64,000 nt of DNA from Ephemerocybe angulata (taxonomy: Eukaryota; Basidiomycota; Agaricomycetes; Agaricales; Psathyrellaceae): the NCBI GenBank assembly GCA_013368325.1, contig JAACJK010000060.1, forward strand, positions 372,001 to 436,000. Reading direction: 5' to 3'. The notes under the pieces were generated by a model. The model did not search any database, had not been told where the DNA came from, and saw only the letters and a program-made list of their open reading frames with translations. Positions 12,037 to 22,043 of this stretch are shown here, piece after piece. The position numbers and the translations under genes were made by a program. The first letter of the stretch is position 1; the number at the start of each line of letters is the position of its first letter.

Positions 12037-15000
12037 TTACTGTGGAATACGCTGCTGCTTCGTAGGAGAGGGCTGTCTACCTGTAGAAATATGAGATATG
12101 TTCGATGCCGCCCTTTTTCTGCCTGGATGAGCTGGAATATTGAGGGTTGAGGTGGTAGGATCCGGGAAGATGGTGGATGTTAGCGGCAGCGAGTCGTCGA
12201 AGATGTCCTCGTCACCCATTGGCGGGTCCGTGTAAGGCATTTCATTTTCGTCACGCCAATTTCGCGTGGCTTCCGCGTGGATTCCCAGTGCGTGCTCCTC
12301 CTGAAGGCTGATATAGATCTGATCTCGGAGGTCCTTTGGGCAGGCTTGGAGCTTGAGTGTCTCCGGATCCTTGTGGTGTAGGATCATGTGGTGGTAGAAA
12401 TTGTATTTCCAGAACGTCGGATACTGCCCAGTGCTAGTTGGCGGGCACAAGGTACAGTGGATGGGGAGATTGGTCGATGGCGACGACATCTTGTATGATT
12501 TGGCGTTCTCGTACTTTAGTCCGCTCCAATGATATTCGCAATCGGAATTGACCTCGTATTTCGTCTTCCCACTCCTTTTGGCTTTGGTGACTGATAGCTG
12601 TGTTCTACAGCCGCCCATACCACACCATCCACACGGATTAAGCCCGATCTGTGGTTAATAATGTTAATTGTGATTGTGATTGCAATAAGGGCGGCGACGT
12701 ACGACGATTTGAGGGTCTCGAAACTCATCATATATGCCTCGGTGCGCGCGTAGTATGTGAAGGGCAACGTGATTTCGCATTGCCTGGATCGTGGTTGATG
12801 GCTTCGGGTCGTGACATAGCTTGCAAGTGACCCTTGCATTGTACTTGTGCTTGGTGAGTGAGGAGAGGAGTAGCGGGTTCGAAACGGAGAGCGATGTTTC
12901 GTTGAAGCGGAGAGGTAGTCTGGCCGTTTGTCCATTGACAACGGGAATTCCCTTCAGGTGAGCGAGGGACTCGTTAGTATCCGGCCTGGTGTGCCCCCAG
13001 GCTTCCTCCATCGTTTCAAGGAGCTCCTTGTGCGGAAATGACCATGTAACCCGTCCATCGTCGCGTTGATGTGTCTGGGGTGTGATTGGAAAAAATCGGT
13101 CAGCGTTGATGCGCATGGCGAAGCTTTTCTGAGACAGAATCCGTCCTCGATCAGTCGGCGCAGAGATACGGAGGTAATCGCCAGTCCATTCCCAAGATTT
13201 AACTGTTTCTCCATCCAAATCGCTGCGAGGAACGAGTTCCATGAACTGCACAGCAATGGTAATCTCCTTCTTTGGGTCAGCGAGGTCGTCGACTGATGCC
13301 GAGCTCATGTTATACCGGGAGCTGCCCTGGCGGAAATTGAGTACCTGGGCAACACAGAGCGAAATCTCCTTCCCTGAGTGCACCAACACAACACCGGGAT
13401 CAGACAGAGTTACCAAGTCTTGATTACTCTCGTCGTCCGGCACCATTCCATCATCCAGGCTGGAATCCGAGACCTTCGTGCCCTTTCGTCCATGCATCAG
13501 CCCTTCCTTCGTGTCACCTCGCACTCGGTGAGTCCTCGTAATGCTCTTTCGTGCGCCTACACTCGTAGACCCCAGTCGCTCTGCAACAAGAGTATGCTTC
13601 GACATTGGCTTTCCGCCGATCGGCGTGATGTGGGCGCTTATTTCGTTATCAGATGGAACAGGTAGCGGATTTAACGTACACGCCGCATCGTCATCGTCAT
13701 CTTCATCTGGCAGGTCCTGGTCTGGTGAGGGCTGATCGAATTCGGTGGGATCGTCGTCATGTGCATGGTCAGCCTGAGGCAGCTCCGGCGTGCCAGAGAA
13801 TGGGAGCGGGGGATTATCTCCGACTGCGGGATCTTCGTCGTCATCCTTGTCCGTGTGAGAAACACCAATGTATGTGCCATCGGGGCGGAGGTGGTCATGA
13901 TTCGGGGATGAAAACAGTGCATCGAAGTCGTATTTGTCGCCGTAATGTTGCGCAATGATGTTGTTTGCAGCCTCCCTCCCAGCCAAGTACTCGCCCTTCA
14001 GATCAACTTCGCCAACAATTACATTCCCCTCCCATGACGCCGGATTGATATGGTCCACTCCTCGCGCGTTCGATAGCTTCAATCTCTTGTGGCCTGGATC
14101 TAGGTCTGGATATCGTTCGAAGATCGCATTAATCTCTGCCCCAATGCTGAGCTTGTGGCACAGCTGTAGAATATCTTCGTCGCCTTCTCGTCGCCCTCCA
14201 GCTTCATCAAGCAATCCCTCGACTGCACCCGAATTCGATTTGTGCCCTCAATTGACCGTAGCACCCAGGGGAAGTTTAGGTCGAGGTGCTGTTGCAGGAC
14301 GTAGGTTGACCACACAGGGCCGGCAAGCCACTCCACAGGTTGACCCTGGCACGCATCGCGATCTGTCTCGGGTAAATCACGCCCGTTATCTGTATGCAAA
14401 TGATGTATCGTTGCGTTTAGGTCTGGGGTTGCTGGTCTTCGTGGCGGTGAGGAGGACGGCATGTTGGCATCTGCGTTTTTGGTGGCTGCGTAGTATGGGC
14501 CACACATCTCCAGCTGTTCATGTCCCTCCACGTCCATGTCTCGCCTCATAAAATCGTGGAGTCTTGTTTCTGTCTCAGGATCAAGACGTCGAGTTGGTGT
14601 ACGATGCCCTGGCTCCTCGCTGGACCTCGAATGCGAGACTTGGGAACTGCGCGTCTGCGGTGGCGCTGATCCGGCGCTTAATGACGGACGTGACGGACCC
14701 GCTACGGTGCAAGGTTTGTTGATCATGGCACGGGCAAAATGGGGCTGTCAAATTACCTCCTGGGCTGGTGCTACTGCTGAAAGCACTCTTCCGCGCCACT
14801 TCTTCCCGATTTTTCTCTTCCTTTTCCACCAGTACTCTTTCCTTCCCAGCCTTGATGTTAATGCATTTCTTGCCTTGCTTGTGCGACTGGAGTGAACTGA
14901 GACCGCGTTTTGCACCGAGGAGGGCAACTAGGGTACCGCATTTGTCGCATATAACCCATTCTCTCTTGGTGTCCGTTCCCTTTGAGCGGTATACTTGCAA

Positions 15001-15087
15001 TCGGGTCGTCTCAATGGTTCCAGGAGTGACATAGGTGATAAAAACATTGGGGACAACTGTGACTTGTTCAGCAGTGGGCTTAACCAT
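12037..15087 (-). CDS. Large zinc-finger-like protein carried by the TIR element
   Basis: Function unknown; I recognise metal-binding motifs, not an enzyme. The likely start is the ATG at 15087 (MVKPTAEQVTVVPNVF). Putative zinc sites, in order: ICDKCGTLV with the later HKQGKKC (about 14960-14860); VTCKLCHDP with RNHVALHILRAH (about 12840-12730); PCGWCGMGGC with SDCEYH, formed across an intron; and HCTLCPP with HHMILHH (about 12460-12370). A 54-nt intron near 14755-14700 and a 52-nt intron near 12705-12650 restore the frame. Near 14280-14220 the frame must change; a 47-nt intron ending TCGAG fits, but a real frameshift is possible. Acidic, proline-rich linkers separate the fingers. The gene fills the element almost from TIR to TIR, so it travels with it: a DNA-binding cargo protein or an unrecognised transposition protein. 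Confidence 0.6.
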
Positions 15088-15236
15088 TGTAGTGCGGAGA
15101 ATAGTGAGAGAGAAGGTGGGAATAATTTCTCTGGCCCCTCCCTGATATTCCCCTGCTCTCACCAGTGCTTCTTCGTTGCTCTGAATCAAAGCGCTTTATG
15201 GGCGCAAGTATATTGGCATAGGATTACAAAAAAGGG

Positions 15237-15349
15237 AATTGATGGTACGGACCCCGGGGCATTTCCCATTTCGGGAGGGACCCGGTGCACTAGTCAACAA
15301 CGGGGTCGCGTTTGGTTGGTTTCTCGGCATTCGCCGGTGGGAGCCCCTC
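15237..15349 (-). repeat. Right terminal inverted repeat (113 bp)
   Basis: Reverse complement of 11838-11950. Its outer end reads GAGGGGCTCCC on the minus strand. It contains the stem-loop CGGCATTCGCCG at 15325-15336 and is followed directly by the right GGTCGTTGCC duplication (15350-15359). Confidence 0.92.
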
Positions 15350-15732
15350 GGTCGTTGCCATGGATGGCTCAAGTTTCGAACAGGCCTAAATTGTGGAAGA
15401 AATTCCTTCAAGCGCTTTGAAAAGTTGTCAGAAGTTGGATTCGGGAATCTAGGAAACGTTCAGCAGGCATATTAGCAGCGTTCACTCGGCATAGTACTGC
15501 ATACCTTCTCTGTGATAACACAAAATAGCCCCGTTCCGGGGTACTCACTGGATCATGGAACCAATTCTTTGACTCCCAGATTTAAGCGCCCAACTTTTCT
15601 TGGCAAGTGCTTGTATTTTCTGACGGCAGGACTAGCAACGAACACTGTACTAAGATGATTCTCGCATCTCTGTTTCACCGGAAGGACGCTCTCTGCGATA
15701 TTCTCCATGCCTCATTCCTGGTAGTATTAGGG

Positions 15733-15740
15733 TATAAATA
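15733..15740 (+). promoter_or_regulatory. TATA box of the small secreted protein gene
   Basis: TATAAATA, a perfect eukaryotic TATA box, about 123 nt upstream of the ATG at 15863. The rest of the interval 15360-15862 shows no gene. Confidence 0.6.
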
Positions 15741-15862
15741 CAGCTGCCCTAACCAGTTGAACTCCAGTTCTGGCAACCCCACATTGCAAGCATCGCCCTC
15801 CACACCGGCTCTCTTGCGCAATAATCTTCAACTTTAGAAACAAATCATCTTCGGCAAATACG

Positions 15863-16290
15863 ATGTACAAGATTGCACTGATCCTCCTCTCTGCTGCAGT
15901 AGCATCGTTCGCCGGCGAAATCACGATTTGCGAAACAAGCGGCGGGTCTCCCTCAGCGCGACGCACTCGCACTCGCCGATAGCCTCAGACCCGGACTCGC
16001 ATGTGGCTCCGACGATGGCTGCTGGACCGTTGGAGTACGAGGAAGTGCAGGCGGTACGTTCTGATCTTTGGGTTCAATGTCCCTCGCTTCATTGCATTGG
16101 ACTGACACTTCAACCTCTCATAGTGAGCTGGTGTGCACCATTATTGTTCTGCGTCGATACTTCATTTATCGCGGGTCGACTCCGGACCATCGCGAACTCG
16201 TGTAAGAATGGGTCGACTGGATTGGCTGGAGGGAAGTTTAGGGATGAAACCGCCGGCGGTGTATCGGATGTCGTGTTATATCACACGTAG
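15863..16290 (+). CDS. Small secreted protein, family not recognised
   Basis: A 99-codon product from three exons in phase: 15863-15898, 15957-16053 and 16124-16290. The first two introns are 58 and 70 nt with GT-AG ends. The start MYKIALILLSAA gives the hydrophobic core of a signal peptide; the mature part has five cysteines (LACGSDDGCW, SWCAPLLFC, ANSCKNGS). Without the first intron the frame stops after about 38 codons, so the model depends on that splice (donor GTAGCA, acceptor CCCTCAG). The TATA box at 15733 supports a real transcription unit. Size, signal and cysteines fit the loose class of small secreted fungal proteins; I assign no activity. Confidence 0.45.
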
Positions 16291-16411
16291 GGTATCTTGG
16301 CTTTATAGGGTACTATAGAACCGGACTAGAGATATACACAATTCGCGGCACGACGGTATCTTTTTTCTACCTGTTTGAGATCAAAATGGTGAGCAGCCAA
16401 CGCTAAGCATG

Positions 16412-16491
16412 TCGGGTATGGTGTAACGGCTAACATTGCCGCCTCTCATCGAGTGCTCGCGGCAGCTCGGGGTTCGATTCCCCGTACCCGA
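16412..16491 (+). tRNA. tRNA-Glu (anticodon CTC), with a 9-nt intron
   Basis: Acceptor stem TCGGGTA pairs with TACCCGA at the end. The D region GTGTAACGGCTAAC is the conserved eukaryotic tRNA-Glu form. The anticodon stem GCCGC/GCGGC encloses CTCTCA plus extra bases: anticodon CTC at positions 34-36, then an intron of about 9 nt after position 37. The T arm CGGGG-TTCGATT-CCCCG is perfect. A TTTT run (pol III stop) follows within 10 nt. A near-identical gene is at 63812-63892. Confidence 0.92.
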
Positions 16492-16727
16492 ACCATTTTG
16501 CTACGATTCTCCGTATTTTTCTGCGAGCCAGACCTGAGCCTCGAGACTCGAGAGAGTCGAGACGGTATGTGGTAGAGGTGCGGGGTGGAACGATCAATCA
16601 TGCTTCCGAGTCTCAATAAACGGAAAAAAGGCGGGTTCGAGGGACGGATTAATACATTTGGTTGAGTCGAAGTGGAACACATTTGGCTACAGCCTGGCTA
16701 GGCCTGGAAAATCGGTATACCCCATCC

Positions 16728-17549
16728 CTAAGGCTGTTTACAAAGACAAGCCTCACTCGGCAAACCAGGGCACGTCGGGTTCATGACGGTGATCGTATGG
16801 ATGAACCTCAGCCTCCCTCCTTCCAATCTGTACTCATGACTATCCGGCCTCCCCGTCGCACACCCTCCAAAGTTCAAAAACACATCAACCGCCCCGACAG
16901 TCTCATCGATCACGTACTGCCTGTTCGTCATGTACACCACCCTACTCGGGACGCCCAAGTTGCACGAATCACTCGGTTCTCCCTTACCCGTGTACGAACC
17001 GCCCTCGAGCCGCGCGCAGGGCGTTCCCCAGGGCACAACCGTGCTCTTGTTCGTGAAAAGGTCGAGGTAGGCGTCGGCGCCTGCCTTGATCACCGCCCGG
17101 CTGTCGCGCTTCGCTTCGGGTATGGTACTCCAGTTCTCCCTTTGCGCCCAGTAGAGGGTTCCGGTGGCGTTGAAGAGCCAGTCGCCCGCATCCGTGATGA
17201 GCGTGTCGATCTGCGTCGCCTGCAGAGTGTCGGGAGTGTACCTTATCTGGGTGCCTATGACGTATGGATGGGATGGGTTGGTGCTAATGAGCTCGGTGTA
17301 GGTGGCGCAGGCGGTGGTGTCGTGCAAGCTGCGGTTGTTGTCGATTCGAAGCGGCTGCGAAAGGATGCTGGATTGAAGGGTGGCTGGCTTGAAGTTCTCG
17401 TTATAGACTGCGTTGGAGAGGGTGCTGATTTGGCCAGTGCTGCGCGAGGCGACGTAGTTGGCGGAGAGCTGCTGCAGCTGGGAGTAACTGCACTGGGCGA
17501 GGGTCGAAGCGAAGCAGGATGCCAAAATGACCGCCAGGGAGAGTCGCAT
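16728..17549 (-). CDS. Secreted DUF8021-type protein
   Basis: Extracellular fungal protein of unknown function, uninterrupted for 273 codons. The start MRLSLAVILASCFASTLAQ is a signal peptide. The mature part has several N-glycosylation sequons (NNRS, NAT, NWS, NKST), paired cysteines and the C-terminal PDSHEYRLEGGRLRFIHTI segment that I associate with the DUF8021 domain; it ends CLCKQP. The single-exon structure is unusual beside the intron-rich neighbours. The long plus-strand frame opposite it (16662-17720) is its antisense shadow. An AT-rich stretch with GATATACG lies about 80 nt upstream, but I see no convincing TATA box. Confidence 0.72.
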   Translation of the reverse strand: MRLSLAVILASCFASTLAQCSYSQLQQLSANYVASRSTGQISTLSNAVYNENFKPATLQSSILSQPLRIDNNRSLHDTTACATYTELISTNPSHPYVIGTQIRYTPDTLQATQIDTLITDAGDWLFNATGTLYWAQRENWSTIPEAKRDSRAVIKAGADAYLDLFTNKSTVVPWGTPCARLEGGSYTGKGEPSDSCNLGVPSRVVYMTNRQYVIDETVGAVDVFLNFGGCATGRPDSHEYRLEGGRLRFIHTITVMNPTCPGLPSEACLCKQP

Positions 17550-18264
17550 CGTGAGTTACTTGGAGCTACAATTATTGTGAGAGCTGTATTCATTTCTGAT
17601 AGCTTCGCAGGGACAGACCTTTTCTCTTCAGTGAGGATATACGATCAAGGAGCCTCAAAGCAGAGCCACAGTCCTCACCTTTTTAACGGGTTTTCGTATG
17701 TTTCGTATCAAAGCACTTAATCTTCCGAGAAAGTCATCAAACTTGCAGCTTCGACTTCTCTTTCACGTCTCCAGCCAATCATCTGACTTCGAAAAAACCG
17801 ATCTCAAGAAGGAGTATAAGGAACGTACAACTTCGAGAGTTCGTGTCTTCCAGCTGCGACCATCCACCCTAATTGGCGGCCTTGCCCGAGTTTCGCACCG
17901 GAGTTATATTCTTCCTCTACATAACTCGACTAAATTTATGAAGAAGCGCCCGGGATATGGAAGGTGAGAATCAGGCTGTCTTGGGCTCACGTATCATCTG
18001 CAATCCTCGGGGAGTCAGCGGTCAAGGTCATGGGTACCCCTTCGGTCACTTACAAGCTGGACGACGATGGGATCCTTATCCCAGGTTGGGTTCCCATCGC
18101 CGAGTGCAAAGCTTCCAGCAGCTATGAAGCCACATTTGTTGTAGAAGCCTTCGTTTCGTATGTTGCTAGAGAAGAGCCAGCTTGCTAGGCCCCTCGAATC
18201 AGCCTACATGGGCCATCGACATGAGCCTTCGAGATCATTCAAGCGTACAGACGCCTCACCAGAC
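17550..18264. other. No recognised gene; coding-like fragments
   Basis: Upstream flank of the DUF8021 gene, then a plus-strand stretch (about 17964-18188) that reads like protein (YKLDDDGILIPGW, YEATFVVEAFVSYV) but belongs to no family I know. It is probably a fragment, since it abuts the rearranged segment starting at 18265. Confidence 0.35.
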
Positions 18265-19340
18265 TCGTTACAATGGAAAGGAGAGCCTTGGAGTACCCAC
18301 GACCTTGACTTTCTGGCTCAGTCACGACGAGCGGAATGTGGATCATGACCTTTGCCCTGTCTCCGAGCTTATCCGCTATGACGGTTTTCATCTTCGTATC
18401 ACACTCCGCTCGTCGCTTGGAAAAAGATTGGCATGCCAGCTTGTTGCAACGTTGATGCAGGTATCACGCACCTTTAGCGCCTCATTGGTGTATGTTAGCT
18501 TCCGAACCCAATGACTGAGCGTATTGTAGAACCAATTGAGAAATCTAATTCTCAACCGTGAAGACTCCTTCGAAGGCACTTCTCTGCGACCATAGAATTG
18601 TTAGAGGACTTACCTCGAGCCAACCGTTAAACTCACGCAGTAACAACAGCAGCCCCATCGTCGACGGTCAGGACAAGCTGCGTCCTCATCCACACCAATA
18701 GCCCTACTACAGCCAAGAACCGTTTACGGAAAATTGAGAGCGGTGTGTTCGTCACTCCCTAAAGATGAATGCTACTGAGCAATATTCAAGGCCACGGGCG
18801 CTTGTTTGCTTACCGCCGACACTGTCAAGTATACGTGGAGAGGATCATTGCGAAATGCCCGGTCGTACGCACTAACGGCTCTCCAGATATGACCTAATGC
18901 ATAAGCATTCCCTCAGCACATGAGATATATTGGCCCAAATTGAAGGAGGATGCTCGTACGATGCCTGAGGAGTCCAACCTGCGTCGTCGATCCAACACCA
19001 GGCCTGTCGAACTTCAGAAGGGTGGGCATTAGTCGTGGATTGTGAGAGCTCATGGTACCTTCATACTCTTATATCGAACGCAATCCGCAGCCCGATGTTG
19101 GTTCTGACTGCGGCACAGGAACGAGGGTGGGGCGACAGCATGAAAATGCCTGAACAAGCAAGCCGAAGTGATAAGCCTCGCAGGTGCATGTGCTATCGTA
19201 TGCCACATCCGTAATTGGAGCCTGAACAAGCATTCAAATCCCCGTCTAAACGCCAAAATCCCGTTCTGTTCCGCCACAGCAGACGCCTGCTCGATGATGT
19301 CGGGCCTCAATGGCTCTCGTCTGGAGATGAACAACGCACA
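18265..19340. pseudogene. Broken GNAT-like gene copy, halves head-to-head
   Basis: Segment A (about 18265-18610) encodes, on the minus strand, the first half of a GNAT-like protein including LVVTEPESQGRGYSKALL (motif A). Segment B (about 18650-19340) encodes the continuation (RTSCVLIHTNSPTTAKNR) on the plus strand. At 28.3-27.2 kb the same A and B are contiguous on one strand. Here the coding halves face opposite ways and cannot make one protein, so this copy is disrupted by an inversion. B continues into a downstream part with no recognised product. Confidence 0.65.
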
Positions 19341-19657
19341 CACCAGGACGACACCGGCGGCACAGTGCCTCATTGCACCAGAAAATGTCGCGAGCGCTAG
19401 CTGGAAGAGGGGATGACGAACGATACGGACGAGGAAGTTGGTCTATGGCCAACGAGCCTGATTGAATATCCCCGACCTGCGCTTGCTTACAGACATGCCA
19501 GTGATTTGAAACCGCCTGGAGGGCCACAGCATCTCTGAGAATTTACTTCCAAGGACGTGAGCATTCGAGGGCTCCGAAAAAAAGAGATATACAATTGCAA
19601 TTACTCGCCAATTAAACTTTGTACAAAATCCTGGTACACATAATCCACCCAACCCGC
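19341..19657. other. 3' spacer, no gene seen
   Basis: About 320 nt between rearranged segment B and the thiolase stop codon. It should hold the thiolase 3' untranslated region; nothing else is recognisable. Confidence 0.5.
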
Positions 19658-20998
19658 TCAGTGCTCGCTCACGAACACAGCCGCCATACCCATACCGCTG
19701 CCAATACACATGCTGTTCACAAACACGCGTCCACCGTACTGCTTCGCGACGTTGAGACCAGTGACGATCTGGCGCGCACCCGTGGCTCCCAGCGGGTGTC
19801 CGAGCGCAATAGCACCTCCATTGATGTTCACCTTCTCATAGGGGATACCAAGGTGATCCACGCTCATGATCGCCTGCGACGCAAAGGCCTCGTTGATCTC
19901 GAAGAAGTCGATGTCGTTGAGGGAGAGGTTGGTGAGCTGGAGGACCTTGGGGATGGCGTACGCGGGGCCGACACCCATGATGCGCGGGGGCACACCGACG
20001 ACGGCGGAGGTGACGAACTTGCCGAGCACGCGGAGACCGTGCTTCTTCGCGGTCGAGCGCTTGGTGAGGAGCACCGCGGCAGCGCCGTCCGAGACCTGCG
20101 ACGCGTTACCCGCGTGCGTGCTGCCGTCCTTCTTGAACGCAGGCTTGAGCTTCGCGAGGCCCTCCTTGGTGACGCCCTCCCGGATACCGTCGTCGCTGTC
20201 GACGACGACCTCGAGCTCCTTCTCCGTCTTGGGGTCGACCCACTTGGCCTTGATGGGCAGGATCTCGTCCTTGAAGCGGCCCTCTTTCTGCGCCTTGGCG
20301 GCTTTCTGGAAGGAGGTGGCGGCGAAGGCATCCTGGCGGTCGCGGGAGATGTGGTAGTCGGCAGCAACGTTTTCAGAGGTGATACCCATAGGCAGGAGAC
20401 AGTCCTCAGCGTCCTTGTTCTCTAGAACTTCCTCAGATACTTGAGAGACGGCTCCAGCTCCGAAGCCGTTGGTCATCGACTCGACACCGGCGCCTGGAAA
20501 GGAGGGTGAGGGTCAGCACGGTGCGATGGAAGACACGAGAACGACGCACCGATACCAAACTCGATCTGCCCAGCCTTGATTTCGTTCGCAATCTGGGTGA
20601 CGGCGGTGAGGCCACTGGAGCACTGCCTGTTGACGGTGTTGATGCTCGTCTCGACAGGAATTCCAGCGTGCAGAGCAGCCATGCGCGCAGCGCTCGCACC
20701 ACCGCCCGGAGGAAGAACGTTGCCGACGGAGATGTCGTCAATGAGCTTGGGGTCGAGGTTCACCTTCTCGTAGACGGCGCGGAGGACGTGCGAGAGGATG
20801 AGCTCGGGCTTGGTGTCCTTGAAGCCACCCTTGCGGCCCTGTGGAATCGTCAGTATCAGGAGAAGGAGTGGATCCGAAATGTAGACGAACCTTGGTGATC
20901 GCAGAGCGAACAGCAGAGACAATGACGATGTCGTCGTCGTGTTGCTCGAGAACCCGAGACTTGGCGGGCGAAGATGAAGATGAAGCAGTGGCAGACAT
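19658..20998 (-). CDS. 3-ketoacyl-CoA thiolase (acetyl-CoA C-acyltransferase)
   Basis: Cleaves 3-ketoacyl-CoA with CoA to acetyl-CoA and a shortened acyl-CoA, the last step of beta-oxidation. Three exons, 20998-20891, 20838-20550 and 20493-19658, join in phase to 410 codons. The active-site nucleophile is Cys109 in NRQCSSGL; His365 in GHPLGATGARQ and Cys395 in NSMCIGSGMGMA complete the site. NEAFASQA and GGAIALGHPLG are in place, so it should be active. Closest in layout to the peroxisomal yeast Pot1 type. However, the N-terminus (MSATASSSSSPAKSRVLEQH) does not fit the PTS2 pattern cleanly and the C-terminus (SEH) is not a PTS1, so peroxisomal location is uncertain. It sits between rearranged repeat segments yet shows no damage. 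High G/C at third positions suggests good expression. Confidence 0.92.
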
Positions 20999-22043
20999 AG
21001 TGACGAGTTAGATGAAGATGGTAGAGTGGAAGAGAGGAGGTCTCTTATACTCGCACCCGGTTCATTGATTTCCGATATCACATGCCTGACGCCTTCCCCG
21101 GAGACTGCCTCTTTGGGATATGGGGCCGGCAATGACCTGGCCGACGCCGTCTGGGGTCAGCAGATGGAAGCAATTGGATTGGCATCTGAATTGTAAGTAC
21201 TCACTGTGCGGTTTAGTCGAACGCATTCTGTGATGCGGGGCACGGGGACCAGGAAGATATGGATTTCGCTGACAATCGTCGAGGCGATCCAAACCTGAAA
21301 ATCACATGGGCGGAACTCTAGCATTGGCTACATATACGACTCTTGGGGTCGATTTATCAGTGAATTGGAGCAGGACAGGGTCTAACCTGTGCAAAATTGC
21401 ATTCCTTAGATTCAAGCCAAGCAAGGATTTGACTAATCTCACTAGGCGGGTATATGCCTTCACGCTTAAGCCAATCTATTTGAAATCTGTGACCAAGACT
21501 GGCGGCATTCCAGTTGAATGGAGATGGGTTCCTCAATCTTGAGCCAATCTTGAGGGTAGAATCAGTCTGGTGGGACAGGAAGAATGGTCATTCTCTGGCG
21601 GGGAACATGGGGGAAGGGAAGAAGAACGGTTTCCTCAACGCGACGCGACGCGATGCTAATATTCACGCACGGGCCAAGCACGTGGCAATTAAAGCTCCGA
21701 TCAACTCCGAAAAGGGTGAACCGGCGAAAGCCGAGCAAGAATCAGTTTCCTTACTCTGGCTTGAGCACTCTGAATGAGGCCGACGCGACGTACAGGCAGT
21801 CGCTCAATAGGCTGCCCCATCCCTTAGAGTATGATCCACCACCAGAACTGGATTGAACGGGAGCCAGTCATCCTTGGTTCTCCAGGTCGGTGACAGGTGT
21901 GTGGCAACCCATTTATCCTGCAGAATACCCAACAGAGGATAGCCTGATTACCTCCAGACTATTGAAGTGCACCTAAAAGGGTGGTGGAGGTATCACTAGT
22001 CATGCATTACATAGATATATACGATATCTATAAGCCTAAGTAT
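20999..22043. repeat. Thiolase upstream flank and dispersed module C, copy 1
   Basis: About 21106-21780 matches 28287-28960 closely (starting TTTGGGATATGGGGCCGG and ending at a CGGCGAAAGCCG stem-loop, here 21722-21733), and more loosely 26330-26560, 38337-38560 and 48223-48440. No protein is recognisable. In the last three places the module is the upstream region of an aminotransferase gene, so this copy may be a displaced promoter or mobile-element remnant. Confidence 0.7.

Larger units (their letters stand above)
11838..15349. mobile_element. 3.5-kb TIR DNA element (MULE-like by termini) with zinc-finger cargo
   Basis: Bounded by 113-bp terminal inverted repeats (11838-11950 and 15237-15349) that are identical apart from about three mismatches in the outermost 11 bases. 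The element is flanked by a perfect 10-bp direct repeat GGTCGTTGCC (11828-11837 and 15350-15359), read as a target-site duplication. Long TIRs with a 9-11 bp duplication are the signature of Mutator-like elements; hAT would give 8 bp. The interior holds one multi-exon minus-strand gene with zinc-binding motifs and no DDE transposase that I can recognise. It is therefore either a non-autonomous (Pack-MULE-like) element or one whose transposase I do not recognise. Near-identical TIRs suggest recent movement. Confidence 0.85.

Noticed and set aside
15863..16290. Assignment of the small secreted protein to a known killer-toxin family
   Set aside because: Cysteine spacing and flanking residues do not match well enough; left as unassigned.
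16662..17720. Long plus-strand open frame of 352 codons
   Set aside because: It lies antisense to the DUF8021-type gene, whose product has a signal peptide, sequons and a recognisable domain; the plus-strand product is Arg/Val-rich without motifs.
19619..20425. Long plus-strand frames opposite the thiolase
   Set aside because: Antisense shadows created by the strong third-position GC bias of the thiolase gene.
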